Notes under the pieces: generated by a model
Seen by the model: only the letters and a program-made list of their open reading frames with translations
Database searches by the model: none
What the model was told of the DNA's origin: nothing
From: Gallionellaceae bacterium
GTDB taxonomy: Bacteria > Pseudomonadota > Gammaproteobacteria > Burkholderiales > Gallionellaceae
Direction of reading: 5' to 3'
DNA length: 57,485 bases
Assembly (NCBI GenBank): GCA_008080515.1
Contig: VIKH01000019.1
Span: 1-57,485, forward strand
Part shown: positions 28,140-37,078 of the stretch, one piece after another
Layout of the letters: each line of letters begins with the position of its first letter
How positions within the stretch are numbered: position 1 is the stretch's first letter
Program-made: the position numbers and the translations under genes

Positions 28140-29120
28140 ATGGAAGCTAAAGCTGTTTCTCAAAATTCCCCCAAGCTGCTCGACCGGGTGCGCGCCGAAA
28201 TCCGGCTGCGCCATTACAGCATACGCACCGAAGAGGCGTATGTGGATTGGGCGCGGCGCTTTATCCTGTACCACAACAAGCGGCACCCGAAGGAGATGGG
28301 CGCGGAGGAGGTGCGCGACTTCCTTTCGCATCTTGCGACCGAGCGCAATGTTTCGGCTTCGACGCAAAATCAGGCCAAGTCGGCCCTGCTGTTTTTGTAC
28401 CGCGAGGTGCTGCATGTCGAGTTGCCCTGGCTGGACGAGGTGATCGCGGCCAAGGCGGCCAGGCGGCTGCCGGTGGTGCTGACGCCGACCGAAACGCGGC
28501 GCTTGTTGAATGTGATGTCCGGCACGATGGGGCTGGTGGCGAGCCTGCTTTACGGCACCGGGATGCGCCTGCTCGAAGGGCTGCGGCTGCGGGTGAAGGA
28601 TGTGGAGTTCGAGCGGCGCGAGATCATCGTGCGCGAGGGCAAGGGCAACAAGGACCGGGTGACGGTGCTGCCGGAAAACCTGATCCTGCCGTTGAAGGCG
28701 CACCTGGAGAAGGTGAAGGCGCTGCACGAGCGCGATCTGGCGGCAGGTTTCGGCGAAGTGTATTTGCCGGATGCGCTGGCAAGAAAATCCCCGAAGGCGG
28801 GTAAAACGTGGGGCTGGCAATTCGTGTTCCCTTCTGCGGTGCGCTCGGTTGACCCGCGCAGCGGCATCGAGCGGCGGCATCATCTTTACGAGGCCAGCGT
28901 GCAGCGGGCGGTGCGCGAGGCGGCCAAGCTGGCGGAAATCGCCAAGCCGGTCACGCCGCACACCTTGCGCCATTCCTTTGCCACGCATCTGTTGCAGAGC
29001 GGCTACGACATCCGCACGGTGCAGGAATTGCTCGGGCACAAAGATGTGCAGACCACGATGATCTACACCCATGTGCTGAACAAGGGCGGCAAGGGCGTAA
29101 TCAGCCCGCTGGACAGGTGA
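28140..29120 (+). CDS. intI: Integron integrase IntI
   Basis: Tyrosine recombinase that captures and shuffles gene cassettes by attI x attC recombination. Catalytic residues: Arg143 (GTGMRLLEG), His274 and Arg277 ([13 protein letters not shown]), His300 (LLGHKDV), nucleophile Tyr309 (TTMIYTHV). The IntI-specific extra domain lies at about 208-260 ([40 protein letters not shown]), which separates it from XerC/D. 326 residues, apparently complete. It is transcribed away from the cassettes, with attI at its 5' side: the standard integron layout. No frameshift is seen, so the platform may be active. Confidence 0.95.
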   Translation: MEAKAVSQNSPKLLDRVRAEIRLRHYSIRTEEAYVDWARRFILYHNKRHPKEMGAEEVRDFLSHLATERNVSASTQNQAKSALLFLYREVLHVELPWLDEVIAAKAARRLPVVLTPTETRRLLNVMSGTMGLVASLLYGTGMRLLEGLRLRVKDVEFERREIIVREGKGNKDRVTVLPENLILPLKAHLEKVKALHERDLAAGFGEVYLPDALARKSPKAGKTWGWQFVFPSAVRSVDPRSGIERRHHLYEASVQRAVREAAKLAEIAKPVTPHTLRHSFATHLLQSGYDIRTVQELLGHKDVQTTMIYTHVLNKGGKGVISPLDR

Positions 29121-29282
29121 TGATCTGACGGGGGGATGCGTGGCGGGCCATCCGCTTTCCGGGGCCGCCGCACGATACCCTGAAACAACTGGCCTTATTT
29201 GGTAGAATCCGGCCCACTTTGGGCGAAGAGCTTCAACCGGCCAGCTTGCCGCAATGATTCAGAACACACCATTTACTTATCT

Positions 29283-30338
29283 ATGAGAACGCCTAATTTT
29301 TGTCGGCTTTTTGTTATCCAGGTTGGCTTGCTGGCGCTGGGCTTCTGCTTCCCCGCAGCCGCCGATGACATCCAGGACATCAACAAGCTGTTTCGCCAGG
29401 GGCAGCACGAGCAGGCGATGGGGCGTGTAAACACCTATCTTGCGGGTAAACCCAAAGACGCGCAGGCGCGCTTCCTGAAGGGGTTGATTTTTACCGAACA
29501 GGGCAAGACCGGCGAAGCCATCCGGGTTTTTTCCGAACTGACCGAAGACTATCCGGAGTTGCCCGAACCTTATAACAACCTCGCCGTGCTGTATGCCGGA
29601 CAGGGGCAGTACGACAAGGCCAGGATCGCGCTGGAAATGGCGATCCGCACCCACCCCAGCTACTCCACCGCGCACGAAAACCTGGGTGATATTTACGCCA
29701 AGATGGCGAGCCAGGCCTACGACCGGGCGCTGCAACTGGACCGCAACAACGCTGCCACGCAAACCAAACTGTCGCTGATTAAAGACTTGTTCTCCGGCAC
29801 CGCCAAGAGCGGCAAGCATGGCGCTGCCGTGCAGCCCGAACCGGCAACGGTCGCCGCCCCCCAACCGGCAGCGGAACCGGTCGCCGCTGTTGTTGCCCCC
29901 GCGCCAGCGCCTGTCGCCCCGGAAAAGGTTGCCGTAGCCACGCCCGAACCCCCCGTGCCCCCCGTGCAAGCCGCCGCAAAGAAATCGTCGGCAAATAGCG
30001 GCAACGAAGTGCTCAAGGCGGTCCGCGATTGGGCTGCGGCATGGTCATCCAAAGATGTGAATCGCTACCTCGCGTTTTATGCCGCCGACTTCAAGACGCC
30101 GGGCGGGGAAAAACGCAGCGACTGGGAGGGGCAGCGCCGCGAGCGCATCGGCGCCCCAAAGTCTATCAGCGTGAATATCAGGGATGCCCGCGTCAAGCTC
30201 GTTGATGACAGCCATGCCAGCGTGGCTTTCAAGCAAGTCTATCGCGCCAGCCATCTGCGCAACATTTCCGGCAAGACGCTGGTGATGGTGAAATCCGGCG
30301 GGAGCTGGCTGATTCAGGAAGAGCGTTCCGGAAAGTAG
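29283..30338 (+). CDS. Exported TPR protein with C-terminal NTF2/SnoaL-like domain
   Basis: Signal peptide (VIQVGLLALGFCFPAAA, cleavage near residue 24). Tetratricopeptide repeats follow (about 30-170: DAQARFLKGLIFTEQGKTGE, PEPYNNLAVLYAGQGQYDKA, STAHENLGDIYAK). A Pro/Ala/Val-rich linker (about 180-240) comes next, then an NTF2-like fold (VLKAVRDWAAAWSSKDVNRY, LAFYAADFKTPGG). Periplasmic. It is followed 4 bp later by an L,D-transpeptidase with a similar C-terminal domain, so a role in cell-wall maintenance is inferred. ATG 29283 is chosen for the signal peptide. Confidence 0.82.
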   Translation: MRTPNFCRLFVIQVGLLALGFCFPAAADDIQDINKLFRQGQHEQAMGRVNTYLAGKPKDAQARFLKGLIFTEQGKTGEAIRVFSELTEDYPELPEPYNNLAVLYAGQGQYDKARIALEMAIRTHPSYSTAHENLGDIYAKMASQAYDRALQLDRNNAATQTKLSLIKDLFSGTAKSGKHGAAVQPEPATVAAPQPAAEPVAAVVAPAPAPVAPEKVAVATPEPPVPPVQAAAKKSSANSGNEVLKAVRDWAAAWSSKDVNRYLAFYAADFKTPGGEKRSDWEGQRRERIGAPKSISVNIRDARVKLVDDSHASVAFKQVYRASHLRNISGKTLVMVKSGGSWLIQEERSGK

Positions 30339-30342
30339 CCGC

Positions 30343-31518
30343 ATGCGCGCATTCCTTTTGCTGTTTGCCCTGGTGCCGCCGCTCGGCGGGGCGCACGCCG
30401 GAGAGCTCGGCGGCGCGCCCGTCTCGCGCAACATGGAAACGTTGCTGGTGGAAAGCATGTTGTCGGTATCCAGCAGCAAGCTGGATACGGCGATGACCGA
30501 AGTGGATTCGCTGCTGAAAATCAACCCGAAATTCAAGCTCGCGCAACTGATACGGGGCGATTTGCTGCTGGCGCGCGCGCGCCCGCTCAATAATCTGGGC
30601 AACGCGCCGGAGGCGGAAGCGCGCATGGAAGATTTCCGCGATGAAGCGCGCGTGCGTCTGCAACGCTTCAACGAGCAACCCCCTACCGCGCTCGCGCCAA
30701 AATTTCTGTGGCAGCTCGATGAGCGGCAGCGCCACGTCATCGTGGTAGACACCAGCAAATCCACGCTGTACCTGTACGAAAACGACAATGGTCAGCCGCG
30801 CTATGTGGCCGATTATTACATCAGCACCGGCAAGAAAGGCATCGAAAAGGTTGCTGAAGGGGATCAGAAGACTCCGCTCGGCGTGTACTTTGTCAATGCC
30901 AATCTGCCAAAAAACAAGCTCACCGATTTCTATGGTAGCGGGGCTTACCCCTTGAGCTACCCCAACGAATGGGACCGCAGGCAGGGTCGTAACGGCCACG
31001 GCATCTGGTTGCACGGCACGCCGAGCGATACCTACAGCCGGCCGCCACGCGCCAGCAACGGCTGCGTGGTGCTGTCCAACGAAGACCTGGAAAACATCGG
31101 CAAAGTGTTGCAGGTCGGCGTCACCCCGGTCATCATCGCCGGCCAGATGGATTGGAGCGGCGAGCAGGATCAGGCCGACCGCGCCGCGCTGCTGAAAGAG
31201 ATCGAGCAATGGCGCGCCAATTGGGCCAGCCTCGATACCGACCGCTATCTTGAGCATTACGCACAAAATTTCTCCACCGGCGGGATGGATTTCTCCGCTT
31301 GGGCGCGGCAGAAAAAACAGGTTAACGCCGGCAAGTCATGGATCAAGGTCAGCATTTCCAATATCAGCGCGTTCGCCTACCCCACCCAGCCCGGGCTGGT
31401 AGTAGTCAGTTTCGAGCAGGACTACGCCAGCAGCAACTTGTCCAACCGGATGAAGAAGCGGCAGTACTGGATGAAACAAAACGACCGCTGGCAGATAGTT
31501 TACGAGGGCGCGGCATAA
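30343..31518 (+). CDS. L,D-transpeptidase (YkuD domain) with NTF2-like tail
   Basis: Periplasmic cysteine transpeptidase, probably acting on peptidoglycan (3-3 cross-links or protein anchoring). Signal peptide FLLLFALVPPLGGAHA. A helical region (about 25-120) precedes the YkuD domain, with HGIWLHGTPS and the catalytic ASNGCVVLS motif (Cys about 242). The C-terminal 100 residues form an NTF2/SnoaL-like domain (IEQWRANWASLDTDRYLEHY). This matches the group often annotated YafK/ErfK-like with a tail. Co-transcribed with the TPR gene (4-bp gap). Confidence 0.87.
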   Translation: MRAFLLLFALVPPLGGAHAGELGGAPVSRNMETLLVESMLSVSSSKLDTAMTEVDSLLKINPKFKLAQLIRGDLLLARARPLNNLGNAPEAEARMEDFRDEARVRLQRFNEQPPTALAPKFLWQLDERQRHVIVVDTSKSTLYLYENDNGQPRYVADYYISTGKKGIEKVAEGDQKTPLGVYFVNANLPKNKLTDFYGSGAYPLSYPNEWDRRQGRNGHGIWLHGTPSDTYSRPPRASNGCVVLSNEDLENIGKVLQVGVTPVIIAGQMDWSGEQDQADRAALLKEIEQWRANWASLDTDRYLEHYAQNFSTGGMDFSAWARQKKQVNAGKSWIKVSISNISAFAYPTQPGLVVVSFEQDYASSNLSNRMKKRQYWMKQNDRWQIVYEGAA

Positions 31519-31554
31519 CCCGCCCGGCATATCTCATTTACAAGGAGCCCGCCC

Positions 31555-32157
31555 GTGATCATATTGAAAAATTTCTTCGCTTTTCTAGTTCTCGGCTGCC
31601 TGTTATGTTCCAACGCGCAGGCCGCAACCGCTTCCCAACAACCAGCCAATAAAGGAAAAACCGGAATGGTCAAACTGCATACCAACCTCGGCGTCATCAC
31701 CGTAAAACTGAATGCCGAAAAAGCGCCTGTTTCTGTCAAAAATTTCCTCGAATACGCGAAGAGCGGTTTTTATAACGGCACCATCTTCCACCGCGTGATC
31801 GGCAATTTCATGATTCAGGGCGGAGGGTTCGAGCCCGGCCTGAAGCACAAAGCGACCCGCGCACCGATACAGAACGAGGCCGCCAACGGCTTGAGGAACG
31901 ACACCTACACCCTCGCCATGGCGCGCACCGGCGACCCGCACTCCGCCACGGCGCAGTTCTTCATCAACGTCAAGAACAATGACTTCCTCAATTACCCCGG
32001 ACAGGATGGCTGGGGCTATGCGGTATTCGGCGAGGTGGTCGAAGGCAAAGAGGTCGTGGACGCGATCCGCAAGGTCAGCACGGGCTTCCGCAACGGTTTT
32101 CAGGACGTGCCGGTGGAAGATGTCGTCATCACCAAGGCGGAAGTGATCCAGCAATAA
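31555..32157 (+). CDS. Peptidyl-prolyl cis-trans isomerase, cyclophilin type, exported
   Basis: Cyclophilin catalysing proline isomerisation. GTG 31555 with AAGGAG 8 nt upstream encodes a signal sequence ([17 protein letters not shown]), so this is PpiA-like and periplasmic. The core includes [18 protein letters not shown] (catalytic Arg), [20 protein letters not shown] and [16 protein letters not shown]. An internal ATG (MVKLHTNLG) would give a cytoplasmic PpiB-like form. 200 residues. It lies 36 bp after the transpeptidase and 28 bp before lpxH. Confidence 0.92.
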   Translation: MIILKNFFAFLVLGCLLCSNAQAATASQQPANKGKTGMVKLHTNLGVITVKLNAEKAPVSVKNFLEYAKSGFYNGTIFHRVIGNFMIQGGGFEPGLKHKATRAPIQNEAANGLRNDTYTLAMARTGDPHSATAQFFINVKNNDFLNYPGQDGWGYAVFGEVVEGKEVVDAIRKVSTGFRNGFQDVPVEDVVITKAEVIQQ

Positions 32158-32185
32158 CCGGGCGCTCCCATCCGGGCCTGCCCCA

Positions 32186-32920
32186 GTGTCGCACGCGCTT
32201 TTTATTTCCGACCTGCATCTCGGCGCGAACAGCCCGCAACTTACGCGGTTGTTCGCGCATTTCGTGCAGCATATCGCCCCCCAGGCGGATGCGCTGTATA
32301 TTCTGGGGGACCTGTTCGAATACTGGGCAGGGGACGACGACCTCGATGACCCGTTTCACCGGCAAATAAGCGGATTGTTGCGGGCACTTGCCGCTCGGGG
32401 AACCCGCCTGTATATCATGCACGGCAACCGTGATTTTCTGATGTCCGAAAAACTGGCCGACGCGTGCCAGGCCTCGCTGCTGAACGACCCTGCGCTGCTC
32501 GACCTGTACGGTGTGCCGACGCTGCTCTCTCACGGCGATACTTTGTGTACCGATGATGTCGGCTACCAGAGTTACCGCAGCCAGGTACACGAACCGGCCT
32601 GGCAACAGCAATTCCTCGCGCAACCGCTGGCCCGGCGCAAGGCCCGTATCCAGCAAATGCGCTCGCATAGCGAAAATGAAAAACGCGGCAAAAGCGAGGA
32701 AATCATGGACGCGAATGAGGCGGCGGTGGCAAATTTGTTGCGCGAATATGGCTACCCGCGCCTGATCCATGGCCATACCCACCGGCGCATGCTCCACCGG
32801 CCAACGGTGGACAGTCACGAATGCGAGCGTTGGGTACTGGGAGAGTGGCTCGAAACGGGGAACGCTTTGCGCTGCGACGCGGGCGGCTGCTCGTGGGAAA
32901 CCATCGCCTGCCCGGCCTGA
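32186..32920 (+). CDS. lpxH: UDP-2,3-diacylglucosamine diphosphatase LpxH
   Basis: Calcineurin-like phosphoesterase that hydrolyses UDP-2,3-diacylglucosamine to lipid X in lipid A synthesis, peripheral to the inner membrane. Metal motifs: FISDLHLG (Asp8, His10), GDLFEYWAGDD (Asp41), HGNRDF (Asn79), SHGD (His114) and HGHTHRR. 244 residues is normal. The start is GTG 32186; no strong ribosome site. Association with a cyclophilin gene is common in proteobacteria. Confidence 0.94.
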   Translation: MSHALFISDLHLGANSPQLTRLFAHFVQHIAPQADALYILGDLFEYWAGDDDLDDPFHRQISGLLRALAARGTRLYIMHGNRDFLMSEKLADACQASLLNDPALLDLYGVPTLLSHGDTLCTDDVGYQSYRSQVHEPAWQQQFLAQPLARRKARIQQMRSHSENEKRGKSEEIMDANEAAVANLLREYGYPRLIHGHTHRRMLHRPTVDSHECERWVLGEWLETGNALRCDAGGCSWETIACPA

Positions 32921-32950
32921 ACCTGCCATTCAGAAACACTGCCGGAGACG

Positions 32951-33142
32951 CTATTTCCTGAAGCCGTTCAGCACGTCAAACGCTTCTTGCTTGGTCAGGA
33001 GCTTGCCCTTTGCAACATCGTAATAAGCTTGCTCTTTGGTTATTTTGTTTTCCATACGGATTACGACGTAGTCCGTCGGGATTTCATACGCGCCCGAGCT
33101 GCAAACGGGCCGCCAGTCCTGCCCTATATTTGAGTTAATCAT
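32951..33142 (-). CDS. Small hypothetical protein
   Basis: 63 residues, soluble, unrecognised. ATG 33142 has AAAGGAATCTATT upstream, which is a good ribosome site. The C-terminal half KITKEQAYYDVAKGKLLTKQ is repetitive-looking and amphipathic. It overlaps the end of the upstream small membrane-protein gene by 8 bp, suggesting a two-gene unit. Confidence 0.55.
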   Translation of the reverse strand: MINSNIGQDWRPVCSSGAYEIPTDYVVIRMENKITKEQAYYDVAKGKLLTKQEAFDVLNGFRK

Positions 33143-33296
33143 AATAGATTCCTTTCGCCAGCAATCCGGCGATCAATATGCAGAGAATAATAAGTGGCAC
33201 GTATTCCAGCCACGGTAATTTCCTTCCAGTGGCAATGGGTTTTAGCCGGAGCGTGGTATCGCGTTCATCCCGGAGTACGCCATTGTGGTATCTCAT
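33135..33296 (-). CDS. Small single-pass membrane protein
   Basis: 53 residues. An N-terminal basic/polar part (MRYHNGVLRDERDTTLRLKP) is followed by one membrane helix (YVPLIILCILIAGLLAKGI, about residues 32-50) and a short YYD end. ATG 33296; the stop overlaps the start of the next small gene (ATGATTAA), so they are likely translated together. No family recognised. Confidence 0.55.
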   Translation of the reverse strand: MRYHNGVLRDERDTTLRLKPIATGRKLPWLEYVPLIILCILIAGLLAKGIYYD

Positions 33297-33666
33297 TTCT
33301 TTAACCTGTTCCTGTCTTGGTCGTGTGCGAACATTAACAACAATCGTGGGGTTAGCCCTAACCCAACCGGCGGCTTTTTGTTGCAGGGATATATGAAGCG
33401 ATAGCCGGAATAAACGGCAGAATTTCAGAGACGGGCGGAGTGGCGGCCCGAATGTTCAGCAAGAAAAAATCTGTTGGCCCGGCGCTTCCCTTTCGGCACA
33501 CCCGCTACGCGGGCTGCTCAGGCGAACGCGCCCCCAGCGGGAGGGAGGCCACAAAAAACGGTTTTTGCCGAGGCTGCCGAAACATGCGCGGCTAATTTCC
33601 AGTAACGCCCGGTAGCAGTTTGCGGGGCAGGATTTCGCCGAGTTAAGTCAACAATGCCCGCGCGGA
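33297..33666. other. Non-coding gap with a palindrome
   Basis: Holds a perfect palindrome GGGTTAG-CC-CTAACCC (33349-33364) and otherwise no supported gene on either strand. The plus-strand frame at 33178-33396 has no family features and overlaps the small minus genes. Confidence 0.4.
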
Positions 33667-34518
33667 TCATCTGAACACGATGGTCCTGTTGCCGCAAACC
33701 AGCACCCGATCTTCCACGTGGTAGCGCAGGCCGCGCGCCAGCACCGTCTTCTCGATGTCGCGCCCGTAACGCACCATGTCCTCCACGCTGTCGCCGTGGT
33801 CTATGCGCACCGTATCCTGCTCGATGATGGGGCCGGCATCCAGTTCTTCGGTAACGTAATGGCAGGTCGCGCCAATCAGCTTCACGCCGCGCTGGTAGGC
33901 CTGATGGTAAGGCTTGGCACCGACAAAGGAAGGCAGGAAGCTGTGGTGGATGTTGATCACGCGCCCGGCAAAGCGCCGACATAGCTGCGGCGGCAGGATT
34001 TGCATGAAGCGCGCCAGCACCAGGGTGTCGCCCCGGTATTGCTCGAACAGGCGCGCGATCTCGGCAAATGCCGCATCCTTGTCGTCCATGTTCACATGGT
34101 GGAATGGGATGCCGTGCCACTCGACGAAGCCACGCAGGTCATCGTGGTTGGAAATCACGCAGGGAATGTCCACGGCCAGCTCGCCGCTACGCCAGCGATG
34201 CAGCAGATCGTCGAGGCAATGATCCTGCTTGCTGACCAGAATCACCACACGCTTTTTCTGCGCCGAATCGCTGATTTGCCAGTCCATGCCGAATTCTGCC
34301 GCCAGCACGGCAAAGCGCGAACGAAACTCGTCCAAGCCAAACGGCAGCGAGTCCGCACGGATTTCCTGGCGCATGAAAAAACGTCGCGTCAGGTCGTCGG
34401 TGTGGTAGCTGGCCTCGACAATCCAGCCGCCGTGTTGCGCGACAAAGCCGCTCACCGCCGCGATGATGCCGGTGCGGTCCGGGCAGGAAATGGTCAGGGT
34501 GTAGCGGTGTTCATTCAT
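33667..34518 (-). CDS. purU: Formyltetrahydrofolate deformylase PurU
   Basis: Hydrolyses 10-formyl-THF to formate and THF, balancing one-carbon pools. An N-terminal ACT domain (SCPDRTGIIAAVSGFVAQHG) is followed by a formyltransferase-like catalytic domain with INIHHSFLPSFVGAKPYHQA (catalytic Asn/His) and GATCHYVTEELDAGPIIEQD. 283 residues, full length. Monocistronic in appearance. Confidence 0.95.
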   Translation of the reverse strand: MNEHRYTLTISCPDRTGIIAAVSGFVAQHGGWIVEASYHTDDLTRRFFMRQEIRADSLPFGLDEFRSRFAVLAAEFGMDWQISDSAQKKRVVILVSKQDHCLDDLLHRWRSGELAVDIPCVISNHDDLRGFVEWHGIPFHHVNMDDKDAAFAEIARLFEQYRGDTLVLARFMQILPPQLCRRFAGRVINIHHSFLPSFVGAKPYHQAYQRGVKLIGATCHYVTEELDAGPIIEQDTVRIDHGDSVEDMVRYGRDIEKTVLARGLRYHVEDRVLVCGNRTIVFR

Positions 34519-34565
34519 TCAGTTGTCTCCATGTTTATCCCATGTAATCCATCAGCATAGAGTTA

Positions 34566-34689
34566 CGTCATTCCGGCGAAGGCCGGAATCCAGTTGATAA
34601 AAATATCCCGCGAATGCGGGTCAACATCATGGCTTTGTCGGCTCCGCGCCGCTATTTTTTACTGGATTCCGGCCTTCGCCGGAATGACG
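34566..34689. repeat. MITE-like element with 29-bp perfect inverted ends
   Basis: CGTCATTCCGGCGAAGGCCGG...CCAGT at 34566-34594 is repeated inverted at 34661-34689. Each arm holds its own CCGGC/GCCGG hairpin. Total 124 bp. The core resembles the CACCGGCGAAAGCCGGTG units at 14520 and 19270, pointing to one dispersed repeat superfamily. It lies between purU and the oxidoreductase gene. Confidence 0.75.
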
Positions 34690-34710
34690 GGTTAATGGGT
34701 TATCCCGAAT

Positions 34711-35721
34711 TTATTCTGGTTCACCCATTGTCAGCACAATCTTGCCGGTAACCCCACCCGCCTCGATCAAGCGATGCGCTTCGGTGGCCAGCTCCAGCGG
34801 CAAGCGGTGCGTGACCAGCACGCCGAGCTTGCCCGCTTCCACCAGTTCCGCTCCCTGCTCCAGTATCCCGCGCTGGCGCACGCGCTCTTCGTGCAGCTTC
34901 ATCACCTGCGGGGTGAGCATCAGCTCGTAGCACAGCGACAAATTGCGCAGGCGGGCGAGCTGCGCGTCGCTCAACGACAGCGGCGTGGACAGCAGGCTGA
35001 CCACTTTTCCACCGACGCGCGCGGCACCGAGCGAGCGCAGGAAGGTATCGCCGCCGACGGTATCCAGCACCACGTCCACACCATCTCCGGCAGTCCAGCC
35101 GAGCGCCTCCTGCACGAAATCCTGCTCGCGGTAGCGGATGATTTTTTCCGCGCCCAGCCCCTGCATCAGCCCGGCCTTTTTGGCATCGCTCACCGTGACC
35201 GCGATGCGCGCGCCGAGATGATGGGCGAGCTGGACGGCGATGTGGCCCACGCCGCCCGCCGCCGCATGGATCAGGATGGTTTGACCGGCCTGCAAATGCG
35301 CGCGCTCGACCAGCGCCTCCCAGGCGGTAATCAAAACTAAAGGTAACGCGGCGCTGTCCTGCAAGCCGATGTTGGTGGGTTTCGCGGCGCAACAGTCTTC
35401 GTGCAATGTGGTGTATTCGGCGTAGCAACCCGGTTCGTCGCCGATGCCGCCATTGCAAAAATACACCTCATCTCCAGTTCCGAAGCGCGTCACCGCGCTG
35501 CCGGTTTGCTCCACGACACCCGCCCCGTCGCAGCCGAGAATGGCGGGCAGTCTGTCGGGGTAATAAGCGGGCTTGGCGCGCAGCTTGGTGTCCACGGGGT
35601 TGACGCCGGCGGCGGCGAGTTTCACCAGCAGGTGATGCGGCGAGGGCAAAGCCGGTTTGGGAATATCGCGCAGTTGCAGAACGTCAACATTTCCGGGCGC
35701 GGTGGCGAGGATGGTTTTCAT
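34711..35721 (-). CDS. Quinone oxidoreductase / zinc-type alcohol dehydrogenase family (MDR)
   Basis: Medium-chain dehydrogenase/reductase, probably NADPH-dependent quinone reductase-like. GroES-like N-terminal domain with GCDGAGVVEQTGSAVTRF. Rossmann domain with the nucleotide motif AAAGGVGHIAVQLAHHLGA (about residues 154-172). Structural-zinc Cys residues are absent, so it is the zinc-free QOR branch. ATG 35721 is chosen over a TTG at 35727. 336 residues. Substrate unknown. Confidence 0.87.
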   Translation of the reverse strand: MKTILATAPGNVDVLQLRDIPKPALPSPHHLLVKLAAAGVNPVDTKLRAKPAYYPDRLPAILGCDGAGVVEQTGSAVTRFGTGDEVYFCNGGIGDEPGCYAEYTTLHEDCCAAKPTNIGLQDSAALPLVLITAWEALVERAHLQAGQTILIHAAAGGVGHIAVQLAHHLGARIAVTVSDAKKAGLMQGLGAEKIIRYREQDFVQEALGWTAGDGVDVVLDTVGGDTFLRSLGAARVGGKVVSLLSTPLSLSDAQLARLRNLSLCYELMLTPQVMKLHEERVRQRGILEQGAELVEAGKLGVLVTHRLPLELATEAHRLIEAGGVTGKIVLTMGEPE

Positions 35722-35748
35722 AGTCAATCATTCTGAAAAACTTATTTG

Positions 35749-35868
35749 GCCACAGAGCACACAGAGATCACAGAGGAAAGCCGATGAGTTACCGGCAATC
35801 GCATTTCACCCAAAGAGTGAAGGCGCGCCAGGTGGTGAGTGCCGTAGTTTCTCTGTGTGCTCTGTGGC
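35749..35868. repeat. Repeat element with 19-bp perfect inverted ends
   Basis: GCCACAGAGCACACAGAGA (35749-35767) and TCTCTGTGTGCTCTGTGGC (35850-35868). 120 bp in all, MITE-like in size, between the oxidoreductase and aroC. No coding capacity. Confidence 0.75.
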
Positions 35869-35946
35869 TTGAATTGCGGTTTTAAGGATCATTTTGTTGC
35901 CTGGGGCGTATGTTAAACTTGCGACACCAATTTAGCGAGTTCGGTC

Positions 35947-37044
35947 ATGTCTGGAAACACCTTCGGCACGCTCTTTACGGTTACCTCATTCGGCGAATCG
36001 CACGGTGCCGCCATCGGCTGCATCGTGGATGGCTGCCCGCCCGGAATGGAGATTTCTGCGGAATATATCCAGCGCGACCTCGACCGCCGCAAGCCCGGCA
36101 CCTCGCGCCATGTTACCCAGCGGCGCGAATCCGACAGCGTGGAAATCCTCTCCGGCGTGTTCGAGGGCAAGACCACCGGCACACCCATCGCCTTATTGAT
36201 CCGCAACGAAGACCAGCGCAGCAAGGACTACGGCAGCATCGCCGAAACCTTCCGACCCGGCCATGCCGACTACACCTACTGGCAGAAATACGGCATTCGC
36301 GACCATCGCGGCGGCGGTCGCGCCTCGGCGCGCGAAACGGCGGCGCGGGTAGCGGCGGGCGCGATTGCGAAAAAGTGGCTGCACGAAAAATACGGCGTGG
36401 AGATACGCGGCTACCTCGCGCAGCTCGGCGAAATCGTGATCCCGTTCAAGAGCTGGGGCGACCTGCATGAAGAAGGCAACAGCTTCTTCGTCGCCGATGC
36501 GAGCTATATCGCGCAACTGGAAGACTACATGGATGCGTTGCGCCAGTCCGGCGACTCCATCGGCGCCAAGCTCGCGGTGATGGCGCACAACGTGCCGGTC
36601 GGCTGGGGCGAGCCGGTATTCGATCGCCTCGATGCCGAGATCGCCTACGCCCTGATGGGCATCAACGCGGTCAAGGCCGTCGAGATCGGCGCGGGCTTCG
36701 GCTGCGTCACGCAGAAAGGCAGCGAGCACGGCGACGAGCTGACCCCGCAGGGATTCTTATCGAACAATGCAGGCGGCATCCTCGGCGGCATCTCCACCGG
36801 GCAGGACATCGTGGCGCACTACGCGGTCAAGCCTACATCCAGCATCCGTATTCCGCGCCGCTCCATCAACAAACAGGGCGAGCCGGTGATGGTTTCCACC
36901 GAGGGGCGGCATGATCCGTGCGTGGGCATCCGCGCCACGCCGATTGCCGAGGCGATGCTGGCGCTGGTGCTGATGGATCATGCGTTGAGGAATCGGGGGC
37001 AGTGTGGGGATGTGGAACTTGCCCTCCCCGCCGGTCGGGAGTAA
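35947..37044 (+). CDS. aroC: Chorismate synthase AroC
   Basis: Last common step of aromatic amino acid synthesis: EPSP to chorismate, FMN-dependent. Family signatures [19 protein letters not shown] (residues about 16-34), the [20 protein letters not shown] block (about 119-138) and [15 protein letters not shown] are complete. 365 residues is normal. No operon partner is evident; the preceding 120-bp repeat and short gap may carry the promoter. Confidence 0.97.
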   Translation: MSGNTFGTLFTVTSFGESHGAAIGCIVDGCPPGMEISAEYIQRDLDRRKPGTSRHVTQRRESDSVEILSGVFEGKTTGTPIALLIRNEDQRSKDYGSIAETFRPGHADYTYWQKYGIRDHRGGGRASARETAARVAAGAIAKKWLHEKYGVEIRGYLAQLGEIVIPFKSWGDLHEEGNSFFVADASYIAQLEDYMDALRQSGDSIGAKLAVMAHNVPVGWGEPVFDRLDAEIAYALMGINAVKAVEIGAGFGCVTQKGSEHGDELTPQGFLSNNAGGILGGISTGQDIVAHYAVKPTSSIRIPRRSINKQGEPVMVSTEGRHDPCVGIRATPIAEAMLALVLMDHALRNRGQCGDVELALPAGRE

Positions 37045-37078
37045 ATTGCCGCATCGTTCAAGTTCAAGGATTCGCAAG

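Noticed and set aside
28140-29120. intI as a XerC/XerD or phage integrase
   Set aside because: The extra domain with [13 protein letters not shown] and the neighbouring attC array identify an integron integrase.
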